Shown piece by piece: positions 22,076-34,760 of a stretch of 64,000 bases of DNA (position 1 is the stretch's first letter; each line of letters starts with the position of its first letter). The position numbers and the translations under genes were made by a program. The notes under the pieces are model-generated. The model worked only from the letters and a program-made list of their open reading frames with translations. It was not told where the DNA came from and searched no databases. Source of the stretch: Coprinus comatus (lineage: Eukaryota; Basidiomycota; Agaricomycetes; Agaricales; Agaricaceae); assembly GCA_034638255.1 (NCBI GenBank), contig JAWPGT010000058.1, positions 81,357-145,356 of the forward strand, written 5' to 3'.

Positions 22076-24380
22076 GATGAGGTAATAAGAAAGTACTGCG
22101 AGTTTAAAGCGGGGTGAGAGAAAAAAACGTGGTTAATGCAAGGTTGACAAAAAAGGGACACGTTGATGAGATGTTAAAGACAGGAATTGAAGGACTATCA
22201 GTGTACTCTTCGCACAGCGAGGAAAAAAAAAAGACTGGGAGGAGTTAGGGGGGCTGGCTGGTGCTGAAAGAAAGGATGAAAATTGACCATGGGCAGACTG
22301 AATCCAACTTAAATACCCTGTGCATAATGCCAATTGTCCTATTAACGCGACAATAGCCTTTTTCGCACTCCGCTCCGAAAGATGTTCCATTGGACCAATT
22401 AACAAACAAACTACAACACTTCTGCCTCAATGTCTCCGTGACAACAGACCTTCGTCCATTCTTCCACCATTCTTAATTTTCCAGACAACTTGATCATAAC
22501 CCTGATCGAGGAAAAAATCCTCTCAAAAACTAACAAATAACTTCCGTGAAATTTTCTATTCTACAAACGGAGAGAATTGACCGGCACCCTCCGGCACCCT
22601 GCTAACTCTCCATTCTATTCCAACTGGGGATACTCACAATGTTGATTGTATCAGGGTCTAGATAATGTCCAGAGATTACGGAACGTTATATTAATTAGCT
22701 CCTATCTTAATATAATACTTTGTAACAATGTCCTCCTCTCGTCATAAGCCGTTACAACTGGTATGAACATACTCATCCTCTTTAATCTCCATTCTAAATA
22801 TGTACTGTGTAACTAACCACATTCATTCCGCTTAATCTTTACCAAGTTGCAGTCCATTTGCGACGATATTATCATCAATCAATAGTAAAAAAAAATTTCT
22901 TCATCAAAATCTAATCATTAAAAACTTTCCCCTCAATAATTTCGTTATACTCCACCTTCCGCCCCCAAGACTGTAAATAGACATATTCGTACTGGCTCTG
23001 AGACTAGTTCTATCGCATTACAACATAAGCTAAGAGACACTTCCAGTATGATCAATTGAAAAAAAACACTAATCAATCAAAGGTTGATTGATTATCATGG
23101 GGATCGAAAGTTTAAGGGATTAAGATTACTTACCAGTGGGCCTGGCTACTTCAACACTTTTCTTCGTTAAACAAGTTACATAGTACATGCTATGAAACCT
23201 CTTGTAAAAACACAAAAATATCTAAATATAGAACAAACGTCCATCGGCACATTCCTACTTCCAAAACCGGTTTGACAGAACTGAAACTCCACGTACGCCG
23301 ATGAAGCCGTTTCTTACCTGGAGTCTCTCACAGTGAACTAATCAATTAGGAACTTTGAATTAATCAGCGCCTCGATTCTAGAAACCCTGTTCTGTTCCTA
23401 CTTTACAGTCACAAGTGCAAGCCTAGGCGTTGTCCCTTCTTTATTTTCCATAACAAAAGGCAATCTACATATAGAACAGTACTACTTATAGTTCAAGGTG
23501 AAATATAAGTGGAATGGAATGAAGGCCACACGACCATACGACCACAAGACCACAACCCCAGCCGCAACGGTAAGTCGTGCGCGTGAGTCGTAACTATATA
23601 GAACACAAGGTGTCCACCGCAGATAACTCAAAATTCTATTTCATACTACTACATATATCCACTTAATCGTTATGAAGACTTCCATACATGTGTATACTCT
23701 TATACGTCCCGAGAGACGGAACCTGATCATGATCGCTATGCGCATATAGGGATGTACCCCACTGGAACAAAAACGCAGTTTGAACGGACGCCGGTCGAAG
23801 ATGACCGGAAACGGAGTTTTTTTTTTTCCGTCTCCTTGTCTTCAAAAATTGTCAACAAAGTCACTTGTGAAATGTAATTCCGACGTGGACATGATTCTCA
23901 GCCCCTCTGCTAACAAAACCAACTATAGCGACGACTCACTGTTCGTCGGTGGCTATTATTTCATTCATGGGGAAAGTAACGTGTTACTAATAACACTATG
24001 TATGATTATGTCTTTAATCACTATGTGTGTATTTCTAGGATATTTTTAGAGGGTCATAATTGAATTGGAACTTTGTGAACGTTATAGGCGTGTATATAGT
24101 ACTTTAGTAGGGTGTCGGATGTCCGGTACCACCGCAGTAACATACGTCATACAAGTGTGAGCAGTTTTCACGGCTGTTTCGCACCGCCGTATACGCCAGT
24201 AAACTGTTCCACCTGACATCTTTAACACGAGTTTCCGGACCAACGGAACAGCAATGAATCATTCACTGATACATTCAACCTGTTACCTGGTTCACATCCT
24301 TCGCAATTGCATCTTCCTTCAAACACCTAAAAAGTACAATTACAATCACTGAAACAGGCTTAACAACAATTGTTAACCTT
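22076..24380. other. Long intergenic region upstream of the AA9 gene
   Basis: A TATTTAAG box lies on the minus strand at about 22308-22315, 235 bases before the AA9 start. CCCCTC/CTCCCC-like C-rich stretches near 22235-22260 could be regulatory. I see no gene in the remaining 2 kb. Short open frames such as 23780-24049 have no motif support. Confidence 0.45.
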
Positions 24381-25871
24381 TCAAATCCGTTTAACAATCT
24401 CCAAAAAATCTTTCAAAACATAATCAACTTCCCCACTCTCAATCATCCCTTTAACCTTCTCTTCATCCATCATATCAACACTAGTGCCCATTTCTTCATC
24501 CAAACGTGGGATGTACACCGTAGTAATTCCTAAACTCCCAGCACCACGCATATCAAACATATGTGCTGCAACCATAGCACACTTGTCTGGTGTTAATGAA
24601 AGATGACGTATAGTTTCAAGATATGTTTTCGGGTTCCTAGAACAAGATTCAGTAAATGTAGATGTATTGTGTGGGAGTGATGCCTGATGGTATAACGCAC
24701 GGTTTGAATGTATCAAATAATTCCGTGGAGAAAATAGCATCCCATGGTAATTTAGCGTGTTTCGCCTGCGGTTTTTTTGATGCAGAGGAGGGAATTAAAC
24801 ACGCAAAACCAATCGATGAATATACAATAAATCAACATACGGAAATCAAAAATTAAGTTAAATACTCTCACCATATCGATGAGTAGCCTCATATTCCCAT
24901 TGGAAAGGGGTACAATAATCTTCTTCTTCTTCAACTCATTCAACGCATTAACAGCATCCGGCCAACCTAGAAATAATTATAACAAAAATATTAGTATTAA
25001 AACCTCAAGTTTAGGTTTTCGGAACCAGTAGTAAAACTGGGGAGATAAAAATAATCCAAATAAGATACTAATAACACATGGCACGTACCTTCTAACCTAT
25101 GCCACACGAGGTTTAACTCTCTTTTCTCTTCTTCTGTCCACGAGGATCCATATTTAGACCATTCAGGCTTAGTGAGCAGGTTATCCAGGATCTATAAATA
25201 TGACCGGTAGCGGGACATTTTTATATCCAGTGGATGTTTGAGCGAGTCAAACAAGTGCCACGAGTGAGACAGTGATAATTAGTTTATGGATATTATAATT
25301 TGTGTTCAATATACGGACCTGACGGTGTAGAATGTCAACATTTGTGGGACCAGTACCACCTTCAAGTGCAATGCGACGTCTATTCATATTCATATTCATT
25401 TGATATTGAAAATCAATTAATTATGTCCGGCGTTCCAAGAGCCATTGGTTAGTGTATTATATTGGAGTCATAAACGGAAAGGAAAGAAGGAGACCTGGAG
25501 AGAGAAAAAGAAAAAAAGAACTTACGTTCCCTCTACATACGCAGTCCTCCACTCTTGAGCGAATTTGGACCAATTAACAGAGTTTGGTTCTATAAAATAT
25601 GCATGTAAGTATAACCGCGGAAGACGGATAATACACGATGAGCATATTGAGTAAAACACATTAAAATGAAAGACGACTCACCAATACCATGTTTCTGTCC
25701 TAACTCTTTCAATTCACGTTCAACAGAAGTTCTCCAATCGACTACGGTTCCAAATACATCAAATATAAACGCTTCTATATCCTTTAATGATCGTCTTTGC
25801 CTGGATTTGGGTTCGTAGTCTGAGACCAACTTGAATGTAGTATCCTGAGATTGTTGGTTTTGGTTTGTCAT
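24381..25871 (-). CDS. Haloacid dehalogenase (type II HAD) hydrolase
   Basis: Seven exons join in phase on the minus strand: 25871-25682, 25589-25526, 25379-25319, 25191-25089, 24966-24872, 24765-24701 and 24636-24381, giving 277 residues. Motif I is FIFDVFGTVVDWR, with the nucleophile Asp38. GTGPTNVDILH and LNLVWHRLEGWPDA are typical of the type II 2-haloacid dehalogenase cap. IIVPLSNGN gives the motif II Ser, and MVAAHMFDMRGAGSLGI is the motif IV region. Members release halide from 2-haloacids or hydrolyse small phosphates; the true substrate in fungi is mostly unknown. An upstream in-frame Met at 25922 would add 17 residues; the Met at 25871 leaves the usual short leader. Confidence 0.85.
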
Positions 25872-25922
25872 GTGTATTGTGTTCGTGCTGGCAGTATATT
25901 GTAGAGATGAGATATATTGCAA

Positions 25923-26239
25923 GTATATACGCAGCTGATTATGTTATTATGTTTTAAACAGTGAGCCTCACGCGGAATTGTCATTGCGAGTGTTTTATTG
26001 GATGAGTGGTGATGACGTCATTGAGGATATTGACACATCGGTTGCCAGCCTGGAATTCTTCCACAGAATCCCTCACTCATGCACCCGGATGAACGCGGAA
26101 TCCAAGGTAACGAAACACATGGTATGTTTTACATCTAGAGTTTAGGCGTCTGGTTTACTCTTCAGTATAAAGTGTGGAAACAAAAAGAATTGACGCCAGG
26201 TCTAGTAGCTGCCTGTTTCCGATGAAAGTCAAACACTTA
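25923..26239. other. Upstream region of the HAD gene
   Basis: No gene is seen. The sequence runs into the Harbinger-type MITE. Confidence 0.4.
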
Positions 26240-26582
26240 GGGCCCTTTCGGGAAGCAGGTCTGCGCGAGACCTACCAGCCAAAAATGGAGACCTAGGTCT
26301 GCGTTCGGCAACTCTCAAGCTTGCAACAAACCAGCACCCGTTGTGACGATATATTAAAAATTATATTTTCACCCACGAAAAATCTACCCTTTGTGATATT
26401 CTCAAGTCATACCTGAAGTAGCTGTTAGATCTACAGATAATGCAGCTACACTATGCCACAAGTGGTCACTGGAACTGCACCCATCAATGATGCAGATTAG
26501 GAATGAAATCACGGTCTCGGATTTGGGTCAAGCGTAGGTCTGATACCTACGCTTGCGCGAGACTTGGTTCCCGAAAGGGCCC
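26240..26582. mobile_element. 343-bp PIF/Harbinger-type MITE
   Basis: The ends are GGGCCCTTTCGGGAA and its reverse complement, flanked by a TTA duplication at 26237-26239 and 26583-26585. A 3-bp TTA target and G/C-rich ends are typical of PIF/Harbinger. Just inside each end, GCGCGAGAC and AGGTCT motifs recur. There is no coding capacity. Confidence 0.75.
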
Positions 26583-26818
26583 TTAATATCTGCCTTAGGT
26601 CTAATGTGAGAGACATTTTCAAATGCTCGTTCTTTATGCGGCTCTTGGTATCAAGTATTGAAAAGAAGAGAAGTCTGAGGATGATATCGAAGAAGCACAT
26701 GAGGCACGTTGTGCGAACTCATACAGAATGTAGTGTAATCTTAATCGAATTTCTTTTCAGTTACAATTTGCGGGATCCTTACTGACAATATTACACGTCC
26801 CCTGTGTTCTGCAAAGTA

Positions 26819-28497
26819 CTATGCATCTACTTCAACGCATTCAGTTCCTTCAGCCCTGCCATCGAATACCCCATCGCCCCTCTTTCTCAAATACTCTTCC
26901 AACATATCATTCCAAGTAAACTTGGGTGCATGGTGGTACGGTTTGTGGCGATATACAGGTGTACCGGATACTGGTGCTTGATAGTAGTATCTTGTGTTTC
27001 TGACATTATCCGTTATTCCCTGGTTAACGTAAGTTCTCTGTATCATTTCGAGGGGGGAAAATAACATCATCAGGTATTGCCCAAGTTGACTCAGTCATAC
27101 AGAGAAAAAGTGAAACGTACACCAGCAAAGGTAACACTAGCTCTTCCTTGTCCAGGCGCGCTCCCACCCGAACCATGTGAAAGTGCAAAATCAATTGGCG
27201 ATCCATCATTAATCAACCAAAACCTATAGCATTCAAACACTGGTGAGCCTTGATCGATGCAACCAAAGAGCCTAAGAAGTTTAAATATGGTACGCACTCA
27301 ACAGTCATTCTCCTATAATTATGGCTAAGTTCCCTCCCCCATTTAACTTTTTGCTCCGAAATTGTCGTTAGATTTGGATCTTCTGGAAGTCTATTCGGAT
27401 TGATCTGACATATAGCACTCGATGTCCTCAATTCAAACTCTCCCCAATCCGATTCAATGCTCAATGTCATCGCGGTCCTATAAACTTGAGGATGAGTAGT
27501 GATGTACATAAACGCATTATACAACGGGGAATAAAAAGCTGCAAGTTCTCTATCATCTGCATCTTTAACAAGTTGCCAGAGTTCTATACATCCGAAACTT
27601 GTTATGTTTGGGTTTCGACGGCCAGTGTTGACCCAACTTGTGAAAGTGGGATAGGAAGAAGGATATTGCGAGCATGTATGTTCTGCCAATACATGTATAT
27701 GCAGTTATGTTACTATCCATATCTCCTCCTCACAGTATAAAGTAAATGAAAGTACGTACCAATTGAAACCGTGCGCCGTATTGACATTCCACGATGACAT
27801 GAGTCCCAAAAGTTGCAAAAAAGTTTTTATAATCCCTTATATCATCATTGGTCTCCCTAAAAGGATTTGGTAACCTTTTAATCGACCTCGAAATATCAGC
27901 TTCATTCAATTTGTGAGATTCGGTTTTCAAAACGGCCGAATAGACAGATGTTCCTTGACTGAATAATCCGAATTGATGTATTTCGAGGAAAGATTTTTGG
28001 TATGAGTATCGGACTGAACTTTCGGATCCAGTGACTGCACCGTATTTAGCGTAGAGTGCGTTGTTATATTGGAAGGCATTGTCGACTGCACTTCCTGTAG
28101 TCCAAGTTTCAAAACCTTGAGTTGCACCTGTTTTGTTGGTAACGGTGATGGCTTGAGGTGAACTATAGGTAACACCGTCTAGCTCCTGTCACGTTAGGAA
28201 GTAGAAAGTTCTGTTGTAGGTTGATCATACCGATTGTGACCTGGAATGGCCGATCCTGGGGATTGACGTCGATAGCTGGGATCGGCCTTTTCACCGAATT
28301 ACTGACCTACAGTTCGATTGAGAATCACATCACGGACGGTTGTAGAAGAGATTAGTGAGGATATATACAATACCGATATCCAAAGGTGTTGCAGTAGACA
28401 GATCGAGGGAATAGCCAATGTAATTCAAAGCTGGGAGGGGTAATGCATTGGCATGAACTTCAGGTGAAGTCTGGTGTTCTGATTTCTCTTCAGCCAT
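26819..28497 (-). pseudogene. MACPF-like gene D, internally deleted
   Basis: Start at 28497. Exons 28497-28369, 28306-28231 and 28178-27760 join in phase and carry LPLPALNYIGYSLDL and FGTHVIVECQYGARF. The later exons (to 27298, 27223-27121, 27037-26819) hold LINDGSPIDF and TWNDMLEEYLRKR. Between 27760 and about 27665, roughly 70 residues that genes A-C encode (from the SxNNRFNA block on) are missing. The only nearby acceptor (GGCAG) gives the wrong phase and an upstream frame has a stop. I therefore call it a broken gene, though an unusual splice cannot be excluded. It is more divergent from B and C than they are from each other. Confidence 0.65.
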
Positions 28498-29477
28498 AGT
28501 ATTTTGGAATCGGGTTCAATATTGTCACCAAGTCTTTATACCTTATATTGTAGCTTAGATCTCATGATTCTCTTTGCATTGAGGCAGTCAAACAGAATGC
28601 TTCTATAAAGCTGTGGCGATCTGAGAAGTTTGATCATGAAGGATTAAATGAACGGGGTTTGCGTCATTGATTCTGTATCTTAGAATTCATCGACATTTGT
28701 AGGTTATCGGTGGGTATTCCATTGTAGACGTCAACGAGATGTACTCAAAAGAAGGCTTCTGGAAGATCCTGGGACCTGACGTTGTGAATGGAAGCTTCCA
28801 GCCGCTGCCGATTAAATATATCCCATGTGCTGTAACCCCTCGGCCTCAACGTTTCGACGCTTGACACCATAACGTCAGGTGGTACCCCGTATATAATTAG
28901 ATTTCCCCTGTATATGTACCAATGTCCGGCTAAAGAGAGAGCCTGAGCTCTTCACGTATATGTACAGACAATGCCATGTTAATATTGGACTGACTACCTA
29001 CTTTTTTCTCTATACCTACATACCCGAGCCCTATTTACAGTGCAGATAATAAATGAGTGCAAGTTTCGGACTCTACTTTGTATAATGTAATAGCTGTCGT
29101 GTCTATTGTAAGGAATGTGTTCCTCCCATTACTTATTAACTCTCTTGCTTGAGTTTATTTATAGTACAAGTCTTACACTTTGAGTTTGCAAAATCACCCG
29201 AAAATCACCATCTTGGATTGTAGTAAGGTATGATCATTGCAGTACTCAGTATCCGAGTTAATACCATGTATAAGCGTTTCATTTGTTGATGCATTTAAAA
29301 TTATTTCTGGCTTCTGTTTGGATGGTAGTTTCAAATTATCCGTTTCAAGATAGCGTGTGAATGTTTTGATGGGTAATGACAACGACGTACTCGTAAATTG
29401 CTGCTTCTAAAGGTTCCGGTTTCTCCCTAACCTCACAAAGTACCGGTTTCCAATTGTTTCTTTCCAGACCAAAAACC
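28498..29477. other. Upstream region of gene D, no gene recognised
   Basis: 28560-28870 is related to 17800-18060 upstream of gene C. The remainder up to the F-box pseudogene shows no gene. Confidence 0.45.
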
Positions 29478-30905
29478 ATGCCAAGCTCCATTTCACCACT
29501 CCCCTGCATCTTATGTGGTTGTATAGCCCGGCCCCCTTCCCAAGGTCACTCTGATCAACCCAACTTGACCACCGAAGTCATCGAAATAATCGATGAAGAT
29601 ATCTCCCTCACAGAGAAAAAACTCGAACTGCTGTTGTTGAAGCGCATGTCTATTATCAAACAGCTCAACTCCGAGTCTCCTTCAATCACCTATCGGATTC
29701 CTCCCGAGGTTCTTTCGAACATCATGGAGATGTCGATTACACTGGATATCGTGTCGATGCCCTTGAAGCTTGGAGGGGGATGAAGTCCGGTTCCGAAACA
29801 TGGATTTTGCACCTTCCTATGAACCTCAGTGCGGTTTCATCTTACTGGCGCGATGTTGCTCAATCAACGCCTCGAATATGGACATCACTCAAGTTTCAAC
29901 ACTTAAATAATCACACCGGAGCCAACAAAGATCCCGTCAAGAACATGATGGATATACTCCATTATTACTTCAGAAGGGCTAAAAACTTATCACTTTCATT
30001 GGACTTTGAGGTTTTACAACGTTCTGCTTCGAAAAAGATCTGCCATCCACTTATAGTTACTGCTGTTCGAGATTATCCAACACGGATCAAGGGATTAATA
30101 CCTCCTAATACTCTGATCTTGAACTGGAAATTAAACACTTATCCTCACTTGGAGGTCTTAACTATGACCTACTTGGACCAGTCCCAATCGCTTCCCATAT
30201 CACCAGATTTGAATCAGCTAAACCTCTTTCGGGGCAAACCGAGTTCAATACTTCTCTCTACTAGAACAATCACACATCTAGAACTATTCGACATTCGCTA
30301 TGAAGATTCGATTCGATTGCTTCTCGAATGCCGGGACACTCTCGTTGAATTCCATTGTAGTCATTCAAGGCAATGGGGTGAATATGATGATCTGCTAGAG
30401 CGATGAGGTGATGAAAATAAGTATCTGACAGACAGTCATGACGATTCCACATTTTATACTTTACCCCGGCTGGAGAAGATTAGTTGGGTCTACTCCAGAA
30501 TTCACGGTCGTTTATTACCTTTGCACCTTTGATCGATTCATCCTTCAACATCTCAATCTACCTTCGCTTCACGAAGCATTTGTCTATAAGCTCGGAGCAT
30601 GTCATTTAGAAATATCCCAATCTACAGGTACACCAATGTTCTTCAACAAAACTTCGTCTACATTGTCGGTGGTGGATATTGGGACTGACATTTATCTTGA
30701 GGCTGGTTATAATGGAAATCAAGAAGTGAGGATGGAGGAATACTTTGTGCAAATGTTCGAGGGCATGGACACTAGAAACTGACAGTTCGTTGTGATCCTC
30801 ACGCAATACTTGCGCCCATACGTGCTTTGACACCCTCTCGGCGCATATCAGACAAAAAACTTCTCATCCCCAGTACTATCATTGTCATGGAGTTGATAAA
30901 GTTTT
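29478..30905 (+). pseudogene. F-box/leucine-rich protein pseudogene
   Basis: ATG at 29478 starts a copy of the intact F-box gene at 44499-46217. It has a Cys-containing start (PCILCG), a coiled coil (DEDISLTEKKLELL), the F-box core ITYRIPPEVLSNIM, then WRDVAQSTPRIWTSLKF and leucine-rich repeats. A one-base frameshift near 29780, a stop TGA at 30404-30406, another frameshift near 30520 and a stop near 30781 break it. Similarity fades at about 30905 after TPSRR. F-box proteins recruit substrates to SCF ubiquitin ligases; this copy cannot. Confidence 0.85.
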
Positions 30906-31926
30906 TGTAAAATGTGAATTCCTCTATCAGTTTTGTGTATTAGAGGTTAAGAATTTACTCACAGGTAGGCGTATCCATATACTAAACAACGCCCTAAAAA
31001 TCTTCAATTTTGTAACTAGCGCAATGCTGCCACAGACCTGCCGGTGCGAAAAGTGCAAAAATCAAGGAGTTGATAAACCTGTGACGTGAGACAGTCACAC
31101 AAATTATGACTGGGAACAAAATGATGGCATTCAAGCTTGCCAGTTTTGACAGGTTGATCCATGCTGACAATCTCAGAAGGCATCGTCATCACATTGAATG
31201 ATTGAAATTAGGCATGGTTCTAAGGTAAATATTACTATTATTCTACTATCTATATACCTAATTACTGATAAGCATAATAGTAATATCCAGGGCCAGTGAC
31301 TGGTGTACTACTGTTGTAGTTGTATGGCTCGAGACATTGAATTTGATCAGGCCAGTGATTAAAAATGGAGTAGCTGGAGCTTGCATAAGGGTGAGGGGAA
31401 TAGGTATAGCCAGTCATGTTGTATTGAGTTGTATCAGCAAGAGCGGGTATCCTTTATCTTTACAGCCCAGCTGTATTTTGTCGTCGCATACCAGCACTCA
31501 GTTTGAGAGGAAGAAATGGAAAAAAAGAATACATTGAAATGCATCATTGACGTGATGTCAGTAAAAATCCGAATGAAAGGCCTATACAGGCCTGTAATAC
31601 ATACTATTTATTTTACATTTTTATGTATGCTAGCTTAAATCTATAGTAGGTATGTCATATACCTGTAGAAAACTGTTATTTTTTTGTATGTATTTACGGA
31701 ATATATTACTAGTCTATGACGAGTGAAGTATGAGCGAATAATTGTAGAATCAGGTCTTTGTGATGGCAGAAGTTACGGTCACAGTAACTCGCCTCCTTCC
31801 TCCTCACCGCCATTACCACGACCGTGGCACGTCGTACACTAAAGACATACACGCTTTTGTTTCTCATTCACATACACAATCCAACACACATTCTTTCTAA
31901 GCCATACGCAAACTCGTCAAGCATCA
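30906..31926. other. Region between the F-box pseudogene and DIRS element 1
   Basis: No supported gene. It probably includes the left terminal sequence of the DIRS/Ngaro element, but I could not identify its repeats by eye. Confidence 0.35.
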
Positions 31927-33585
31927 TGCCTGAAGTCAAAGTTTTATTGTATGACCCAACATTGGAAATCTGGCCAGATTTTGCATCCGAGCCGTTCCTC
32001 GCAGCAAGACAAGCTATAATGGCAGCTAGGCAGTGTACTGAAGAGGAAGCAGCACACCACATGAGAGAGGCATGGACAGCACAGAACAATGAGAGACGGG
32101 CACGTTGGCAGGCTCAACAACAAGAGGAGCCGGCTCACCCATGACCCTCGGAAGAACCTGAAAGACTCAGACGACGAGGGGAGGAGTCAGAGGATGAAGA
32201 AGCCCAAGAGGAAGTACCAAGAGCACACTCATGAGAAGCCCCAGGTCCTTGCAGAGGGGATGGGCAGCTCGAATCACCAGAACCAATGGCTCAACCTCCC
32301 AACCCAGTCCGAACAGGGGTCAAACGCAAAGGACCCAATGTGATGGACAAAGACAAGGTGGTGAGCACCAATGCGGAAGAGCAGCCATCGAGCTATGCAA
32401 TCAAGAAATTGAAGAACTATGAGTTTGTCGAACTCTGGTATTTCTCTTCAGATGGTTGTGAGGATGCAGCTCGCAATGGCTACTTGCGTGATGATGGTGC
32501 TCTCGCCTTGACACAGCACAATACAACTGTAACATTCAGGCCACTAGACTCAGTTACTGCCTCAAAGAATGCTGTCGCAGATGAGGCCCTTTCCTGGGAT
32601 GAAGTCTTACTTGCGTACCCAGTGATGGTTAGGCACATGAGGCAATTGGCATGGCCAGTCAACCTTATTGAATCACTCAGTGACTTTTATTTCTATCTCA
32701 TGATGCACAAATCACGAAAAACACCTTTGGGCTATCGGGCAGTCCTTCTCTATCAGGCTCAAGTTCGCAAAGAATGGCACCAGGCACTCAATGGACCAGA
32801 GCAGACAGTCTTCAACATCGTGATCATCAATGACAAGAGGTTGGAACAACTAGAGGAGACAGTTCGAAAGAGTGAGAGTCAGCAGGCCATCAACGAGTGC
32901 GTATTTTCATGTCATTTCAGCTTTTATAGTCTCTAAAAGATTATTGTTTCACTCCACACATTCTCTCCTCCATCCACGTACATGGGATGCTTTGCTACAT
33001 GCCACATGCTACACGCAACACGCTACATGCTACACATGACATGCTACACATGACATGCTACACATGACATGCTACATGCTACATGCAACACATAACATGC
33101 AACATGCAACATGCAATACACAACATATATCATGTACAACACTCAACTTGCACCTTTCCTTTCCCTTACAATGACATTACCCCAAAACCTCGATGACCCC
33201 ATCATCGTTCACACACCGCAACAAATATCAACTGCTTTCAAATCGTAGAATGCAAGCATTAAATAGGGAAAGTGCTAGGAAGTTGAATGATATTTCAATA
33301 GGCAGGCATCTCCAGACTCAAACACAGCCACGTCCATATACAGCCCAATCAACTCGAGCATCAAGGCTGGCTGCTAACAACCCACCCAGACCAGTGAGGA
33401 CACAAGAAGCTGGGGATTCTCCACCACCATACAAGAAGAGGAGAGTCGCCTCCACTTCTTTTCGCTCCCCAGATATGGGCTCCACCCTCTCAGCCTGCCC
33501 AGTATGCCTTGGTCGTCACCCGCATGACATCGGAAAGTGCTCATCTGAACAACTGTGGGATGGGAAAACAAAGGCAATGTGCTGA
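31927..33585 (+). pseudogene. gag-like region of DIRS/Ngaro element 1
   Basis: Several overlapping frames cover it. An acidic N-terminal part (31927-32144) is followed after a stop or frameshift by 32286-32936 with KKLKNYEFVELWYFSSDGC and LSWDEVLLAYPVMVRHMRQL. Then come a repeat-rich gap and 33193-33585, ending in a Cys/His motif (CPVCLGRHPHDIGKC). This fits a nucleocapsid-type protein of fungal Ngaro elements; the function is inferred from its place before RT. The repeat gap may be an intron. Confidence 0.6.
32990..33135. repeat. Minisatellite-like ACATG repeats
   Basis: Irregular tandem units built on CTACACATGACATG and later AACATGC, including three near-perfect 14-mers around 33030-33070. 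It lies between two gag-like frames of DIRS element 1. Confidence 0.75.
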
Positions 33586-34364
33586 AGAGAAGGAAAGCAC
33601 CTTCTTGCAGTTGACGGCACAGGCTCTCTCTGTCGTGACTGGCAAGCAGTTCAAGGATGTCAACAGACAGACCACATTCATCGTCACCGATGCTCAGGAT
33701 GTGGCAAGAGATCCCATGGAGCTCAGAGTTGCCCTCAAGTGCAAAAGGCATAATGGAAATGTCCCCTATCACGTTGATGAATGGCAGCAGATGTTAGAAG
33801 CAACAGGTTTAATTGTGAAATATCCAGGCCTCGCACATGCGCTAAATTATGGTTTCGATGCAGGCATACCTATAATTAATGTAACCTATACCCCCCCTAA
33901 TCATCCTTCTATACACCACCATCAAGAGGTCTTTAAAACCTTAATGCTACATGAATTTAATAATCACAGATATCTTGGTCCCTACTCTAGACATGAAGTT
34001 GAGTTGTTGATTGGACCTTTCCAATCCTCTCCTTTGAGCATCATTCCGAAACCAGGACGAAAAGGAAAATTTCGTCTGATCCAAAACTTCTCGCACCCAT
34101 ATACTACCAGTCCACTGATCACATCAATCAATCAGCATATAGATACAGACAACTTCCCATGTACATGGGGAACATTCAATGTTGTATGTAACTTGATCCA
34201 AAATCTTCCTCCAGGATCAGAAGCAGCAACACAAGATGTGAAAGAGGCATATAGATCAATACCCATTCACCCATCTCAGTGGCCAGGCATGGTGGTATGC
34301 TTAGATGAAGAAAAATTTGCAATCGACACACGAGATGCATTTGGGCTAGCTTCAGGAGCAGGGC
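33509..34364 (+). pseudogene. Reverse transcriptase, 5' half, of DIRS/Ngaro element 1
   Basis: The frame encodes the RT fingers and palm: FGFDAGIP-like start (YGFDAGIPIINVTY), SPLSIIPKPGRKGKFRLIQN, and ATQDVKEAYRSIPI with the first catalytic Asp. It stops inside the glycine loop (FGLASGAG), where the LTR element is inserted. The continuation is at 37643. Confidence 0.85.
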
Positions 34365-34760
34365 TGTTATGGTTTCATATTTATCATGACTAATCATTAG
34401 AACTAATGATGGATGATAGTGTACTTTCTCCTACTCATTTCACATAGCCTTGGACTAGTACTTTCTACAGACTTCCACTTGTCGTTTCACTTGCCGTTTC
34501 AGCTGTAGATAGTTTTACCCTCCTGTCTCACATGTATCACGCACAGCCTACAACCTGTACATCGTAGTTGTATAAATACATGGACAGCGACAGAGATTAA
34601 GCTTCAGCTTAATACTCTCTTGTTCTCTCTGTTCTACTTGCTATCTCGCTCTCTGTCCTCTGCCTGATAACCCTAGAACTCAGAGTCAGCTCTAACTCTT
34701 GCACGAACGACTTATTAGTAAGGAACACCTGTGATCTACAGTCTGAGTACTGTGGAGGTC
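34365..34760 (+). repeat. Left LTR (incomplete) of the gag-only element
   Basis: Matches 37122-37529 apart from small changes, including a 22-base duplication present only in the right copy. It carries the hairpin ATTAAGCTTCAGCTTAAT near its middle. Confidence 0.85.

Noticed and set aside
23780..24049. 89-residue open frame in the AA9-HAD spacer
   Set aside because: No motif or splice context; low-complexity T-run inside.
32990..33135. Possible CRISPR-like or telomeric array
   Set aside because: Irregular ACATG minisatellite with no spacers, in a eukaryotic retroelement; not CRISPR and not a telomere repeat.
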